A stretch of DNA of 64,000 nt from Puffinus mauretanicus (Eukaryota > Chordata > Aves > Procellariiformes > Procellariidae). Below, in pieces: positions 58,896 through 64,000 of the stretch. Position 1 is the stretch's first letter. The number at the start of each line of letters is the position of its first letter. The position numbers were made by a program, and so were the translations under genes. The stretch is from NCBI GenBank assembly GCA_023333565.1, contig JAJKFH010002438.1, positions 62,001 to 126,000 on the forward strand, written 5' to 3'. Below the pieces are notes generated by a model. The model was not told where the DNA came from. It did no database searches and saw only the letters and a program-made list of their open reading frames with translations.

Positions 58896-61605
58896 ACAGT
58901 AGAAGCAAGCGGGCAGTGAAGAGTGTGTGTTTGTGTGTGCGTGTATGGAGGTAGGAGCAGTGCTGGGCATCCACAGATGCCAGGAAGGGCAGTGGGCCAG
59001 TGTCAAGCAGGAGGAAGGAGAAGGCTACTGGGGAGGTGAGCCATAGAGACCTCCAGCCCCCAGCTTTGCTTCTGCAAAAATGTAAGCCAGGTCAGGGTGG
59101 TCAGGACATGCATGCAGATGACATTCAAATGGAGGATTTCTCCTCTCCCCAGCAGTTTAGAGTCTATTAGACCATGGATTAAGACAGCCAATTTAGGCAT
59201 GCCTTCCGTTGCACTTTAGTTTGTTCCATAATCACCACAAGACAGAATTTGGCTTTAAACCCATCATTTTTCATCCCAAGGACAAAGCCTGTTTTTATTC
59301 AGTGTGCCAAGACATTCTATGAGATTAAAATTATGTCTCTTGCAAGATTGTCAAGATCCTGCCTTCAAGGGTCTCTTTCTAATTGTTTTCAGAGGCTGCC
59401 AGCCTTGCAGGGCGTAGTGCTAACTTCAGAAGATATGGGGTGGAAAAGTCTTTTTAAAATGATTTTTAAAATCAGAGGAGGAGAGGAGGCTATTTAATTC
59501 CATACAGAAAATCACTTCTTCTTCCTGCCAAGACGCAGTGGGAGCACAGGCCTTGGAGTTCACGGTTCAAGAGTGCAATCATTTGACATGCAGTCATTGC
59601 CAGGAGGGAAAAGGAGGGGAGGCCAACCTAGGCAGAGAGGCTGTACTCTGACCTTCCAAGAGAAAAATCCCAATTTGCAGAGCTATCCTTCAAGGACCTG
59701 GCTCCACAGACATTCATTGCATTCACCTTCACCTGGGCAATCATAAAATAACGATAACAAAGGTATCAAGGTTGAAAAGTTTGGACTTAAGCTTATAAGG
59801 TTGAGGAAAGAAAAAGGGGGCTATTCCCCACCACCAACTCAAAAAGTCCTCATCAGGAACAGCACATGGAATTTGGAAGAAGCTTTAAAACTTTCATTTT
59901 TCAGTCTCAATATTTAATTGGGACACTTAAAAATGCAGAGGAGCAAACAAAACACACGCTCACCCCACCCTGGGATTAGTCTGATGCCTGGCATTGAAAA
60001 AGCCACCGAATGACAGACCGTACTGCGGTAATTCATGTTTGTGACATTACAGTGATCGGCTTTTAATGCACTCACCAATAAATTACCACTAGTCAAACAA
60101 AGCGCTCCGAGGAGAAGGACAGACAGAAAAGAACATTCAAGGTTCTTGATTATTTATCAGTTGGCTGAAACATTCGGAGACCAAAGAGAGCATTATATAT
60201 CCTACCCAATGAATCTCCTCACGGCGAACGATTTCACATTCACGTAAAGTGAAGTTTCCACTAAGGGCTGGAGGGAAAGGATGCACAAACAGCTCAGCTG
60301 AGCCAAGGTAGCATTAAGATAGCATTAAGAGGCCAAAAGTTGTTGAAGCCAATAATAAACTGTTGATTTCAGCCAAGCCCCGTGTGACACAAAGAGGTTT
60401 CGGCAACGCAGGCAGTGAACTCCCAGCCCCAGAAGCCACACCAAGGATGCGTCGTTAGAGGGAAGCTATCAGGCTAAATGCATTTCCAATTTCAGTGCTA
60501 CCATCTTTAATTAAAATTAAGGATATTTAAACCACCTAATTTATTCTTCCCTCCTTGCCCTGTACTTTTTGCAGGATGCTTTATGCAGCCACCTAAGCAG
60601 CTTAAAGTCTGCCTTTCATGAGCTCACATTTTGGCTCTCCCACGCTGTACAAATGCTGCACCATGAAAATACCATGCTGGAGAACAGCTGAACAGAACTT
60701 TGTCTCGCATGACATTTTAAACCACTCAGGAAACACCGATTCCAACTAGATTTTTCCACTAGTCAGTTAAAAAAAAAAAAGTTTCCACCACAAATCACTT
60801 GTGTTCATCCATTAGTGGATAATAACTCCAAAGGGTAATGGTTAACTGGTAAGCGCGGTGCAATGGGAAGCACCAGGTTGGTAGCAAGAGACAGCAATAG
60901 GAGACGAAGTACTCAACTAATGTTTCCAAAAAACCAACCTGAAAGGCTTGTAAAACTGTTACAATACTTATTTTTCCCTCTATCCTACTTAAATTCGCTT
61001 CGCATTACAAATTCATTGCTGAAGAGCGCTGTAGACTCGGTGCTGGGTTTTTACAAAGCCATTCTTCAAACCATTTCATACAAGGTGAAAAAGAAACCGA
61101 ACAAAAATCGTAGGGCCCTGCGTGTGATAGCACCCTTCTCTTGATGCAGCCTCTCAGACTGGATTTGGTCTGTTCTCGATGACAACATATGCAATAGTTT
61201 CTGCATGAGCCATGGGAGATAAGGACCCCTGCGGCTCTGAATTGCCATCGTGCCGGACTGCATGTGAGTGATAATTTAGCGCTAGCATTTGGGGATAGAA
61301 AATTACTGCGTATTTTACTCTCTTGTAACCTTCTCTTCATCTTAAACTGTCTTTAGTATGATAATTTTAAATATTTTCCCTAGACCTTCTATCTTTAATA
61401 AAAGTTAGACAAAGTCTGAATCATCCTGTAAGTTTGGTAAATGTTTTGCTACGGATGCAGTTTTAAATAAACATCTTATTGGAAGATCCCAGCGCACAGT
61501 GTAAAGCGGGATATGCTGCTGTAATTCTTCACGTTTCTACCCAAATATCTCACTAGATCTGTGATGCTTCTGCATCACCTAATGTTAGCATGTGCGATTT
61601 ATAGG
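58896..61605. other. Intergenic DNA, no gene seen
   Basis: A short TG-rich stretch follows the LTR (58923-58946). There is an 11-bp tandem duplication TAGCATTAAGA (60309-60330). AT-rich segments at about 60130-60240 and 60480-60560 have a conserved-noncoding look but cannot be tested here. Confidence 0.5.
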
Positions 61606-61609
61606 CAAG

Positions 61610-61725
61610 AAATGGAGAGGGAAAGAACGTGCTGAAATAACTTGCCTGTAGCAATGTGCAGAGAGAGCCGATGCCAGGGCTGGGAATTAGAGCTCAATTG
61701 ATTTCTGGTATCCAGCCCCTTGCAT
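61610..61725 (-). mobile_element. MIR-like SINE relic
   Basis: GCTGAAATAACTTGCCTGTA, then GCCAGGGCTGGGAATTAGAG and TCTGGTATCCAGCCCC, match the reverse complement of the MIR core and its flanking GGTCTGTCTGACTCC-type region. This is the clearest MIR-like remnant in the window. Confidence 0.55.
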
Positions 61726-64000
61726 AATTCACCAGGTCACAGTGGCAAGATTTAAATATGGGACTAATTGAATGTTCATATAGGAACTGCTGCTCTTTCG
61801 GTCCAGCTTGATGCAAAGTTGGAGAGGGAGAAGGGTACAGAGAAGAAACTGAGGTCTCTGGAGGAAAATCCAGGGGGAAAAAAATAGCTGGAAGAGAAAG
61901 CTGCTCTGTCCCTCTCCCGTTATCTCAGCGGCAGATTAATTCTGGATGACAATTTAAATGTCAAACACAGTCAATCTATTTCACCAGGGAAAATAAACCA
62001 TCTCCTCAAATCCCCGGTGACACGGGCGAGAACAGAAAGCACCCGGGCCTGCGGTGGGTTGCTATGAGGAGCACGCCGAGCTCCCCGAGAGCCGCAAAAC
62101 TGCCTTCAACAGCAGGGCCATCTCCAGAGGGGTGTGACCACGCACCCAGGGGTCACGCTGGCGTCATCCTTGAGTTACCGTGAATAATTATAAGCAAGAA
62201 CACATGAGATGATGACAAATGTGAACGTTAGGGTAAACATCTCCAAAGGAAAAATCCTCTCAAGGCTCTGAAAAACCAAACCAAGTGGGCCAGGGGAATT
62301 ACAGCTTCCCCCTTTCCTGGGCTGTCCATCACATCCAGTGCGAGATTTCTCCTTCTATTTATTGGGCAGATTGTTTTTGTCCTCCCTGCTTTTGCTTGCA
62401 CCTAGCTCCTGAAGGGAGCGACGGTGCTGTTACGCTTGCTGGGAAGATGCTTCCTCCGAGCAGCGTGCCTTCCCAGCAGCTGTGGTACGCAACACAGCTC
62501 CCCTGAGCCAGTTCGGTTTTGCTGTATGTGTAAGCAGACGTACCACAAATATTCCTATTCCTCTCTGCCGGAAAGCCAGAACCAGCCTTAGACTCCTGGG
62601 CATCTCCATCATTCTGCTGGCACAGGAGAGGACCTGCATTGCTAACTACCCTAACAAGTGTGGCTTGTCCCCAGGGATGGATCCCAAAGCAACTGCCAGG
62701 CACCTTCCCCTACCTTGGCAGTATTAAAGCATATTCTTCCCAGGACCTTCTCCTGCAAGACAGCAAATGCCAGGAGCTTGGGGTAGTATGAAGCTTTAAA
62801 TGTTTTGTAATCTCCAAAGCAAGAATTCTTCCTCAACCACATGGTATTCTTCAATCTCCGATTAATTTATACAGGACATCTGGCAACCCTGGGACACTTG
62901 GAAAGTGTTCTTCCCACTGTAAGACCTGCAGCAACACCTGTTTTTCCTCCTATAAATCCACACATTCTCCATCTGCTCCCCTCTTCAGGACTTCTGGGAC
63001 CTGGGCTGTCTACCAGGTACTCCCAAAGGAGTCCAATGGTGAAAAGGTGAAGCGTGTATGGAGGCCAAGTCAACGCAACAGAGTCCGCTCTCCAAAGGTG
63101 GTTGCTATCGATTCCTAATGGTTTCATTTCCCAGTAGCTAAATTATCACCCAGACTTCTTAAAAGAGCATCTACACAAGCTCCCTCCAAAAAAAATCCCT
63201 TTTTTTGGACTGTCCCATGGAAATACTTACTTCTCGGAGTTCATTCGGGAGTGGGAGCAAACCACAGTTGTTCCCATCAGCAAAGGTGAAGGCTGCTCAG
63301 CTGCAGGTCTACAAACCCTATTCCAAGTCTGCAATCCCCATTTTGAAGGTTTTATTGTGCTTGGTAATATTTAAGGTTAGGTTAAAAATTAAAATCCTCC
63401 GAGTCATCCCCCCCCAAAAAAAAAAACCCCTTCGGTAACTCTGACCAAAAGAAAGAAAAAAAGTCCTTTTAAAAAAAAAAAAAAAAAAAAAAGAGGCATT
63501 TCTAGTGTTTGCTCTTGTGGCCATAGAAATTTTTTTTTTTTCCCAATTCATCCAGCCAAACATATCCAACAAAATTATTTCATGAAAACTGATCAAAAAA
63601 CCGTTGCTGTTTTTAAAAACCATAAACCATTATAAGGTATCACCCAATGCTAGCAGGAGAGATAGGGGATCTGAAAGAAAGGGAATGCTTTGTGTCCTTT
63701 TCATATGTCACCCCCCGGGGTGTTCTCCCTCTTCTCAGCCAGGCTGTGCCGATTCCTGCGCTGGCAACAGGGCTGGAAACTCTGGACACGCCGGTGGGGA
63801 CATCCAGTTCTTCCAGATGCCTCATGCTCAGATGCGTTCTGAAGGTGGGATCTGTTTATGGAAACGTAAATCCCTTGGCTGGGCCCTGAAATGACTTAAA
63901 GCAGTTAAGCAGCTACTGACCAAAGTCATTACAAATCTTGCTCATCTTCACAGGGTCATTTGGAGATGAGCAGATACCACTCGCCTTTGGGCTGTCACCA
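61726..64000. other. Intergenic DNA to the window edge, no gene seen
   Basis: Contains a small CG-rich patch (about 62010-62100), an A22 run (63471-63492), T and A homopolymers near 63410-63545, and no supported coding sequence. Confidence 0.5.
63471..63492. repeat. A22 homopolymer
   Basis: An uninterrupted run of 22 A. Confidence 0.95.

Noticed and set aside
17276..64000. Exons of the gene expected downstream of CELF2 (USP6NL in the human gene order)
   Set aside because: I looked for TBC-domain-like peptides in the open frames on both strands and found none. The interval appears intergenic within this window.

Overview
This is vertebrate nuclear DNA, most likely from a bird. Evidence for a bird: CR1 LINEs with the octamer-type 3' tail, two solo LTRs of a family common in neoavian genomes, compact introns, AT-rich intergenic DNA and only faint MIR-like SINE relics. 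The only protein-coding gene I recognise is the 3' end of CELF2 (CUGBP Elav-like family member 2), on the + strand at the left end. Nothing bacterial, viral-coding or CRISPR-like is present.

Layout. 1-302 is the end of a CELF2 intron. Coding exons lie at 303-500, 3303-3446 and 8829-8956 (stop codon TGA). They encode the end of the divergent linker and all of RRM3. CELF2 rather than CELF1 is indicated by paralog-diagnostic residues (ILQ, NVIS, IQAMNG). A long 3'UTR follows. It carries several poly(A) signals, a strong 5' splice site 44 nt after the stop (9001), strong acceptors at 10297 and 14800, and a very GU-rich stretch after an ATTAAA at 14543. I infer alternative 3'UTR splicing and alternative polyadenylation, ending at about 14.57 kb or about 17.27 kb. 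From about 17.3 kb to the right edge there is no gene I can support. That part holds ancient and younger CR1 fragments (19.9-20.5, 22.57-23.3, 30.66-31.24, 40.55-41.62, 45.04-45.28, about 48.4-48.7 kb), two oppositely oriented solo LTRs (45515-46032 minus, 58324-58895 plus), MIR-like relics, microsatellites, a small CpG island near 49.7-49.9 kb, and AT-rich stretches that may be conserved noncoding elements.

Most notable for follow-up: a candidate cassette exon inside the RRM3 intron that ends in a stop codon (5381-5466); the 3'UTR intron with an intronic poly(A) signal; a near-palindromic DNA-transposon-like hairpin carrying an AATAAA in the distal UTR (16890-16969), with a matching single end at 14686; an orphan exon-like open frame at 38101-38283 (minus); an isolated CpG island; and two solo LTRs sharing a CCAAT-CRE-TATA promoter but differing in their central part. 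All calls are by reading alone. No alignment, RNA data or repeat library was available.
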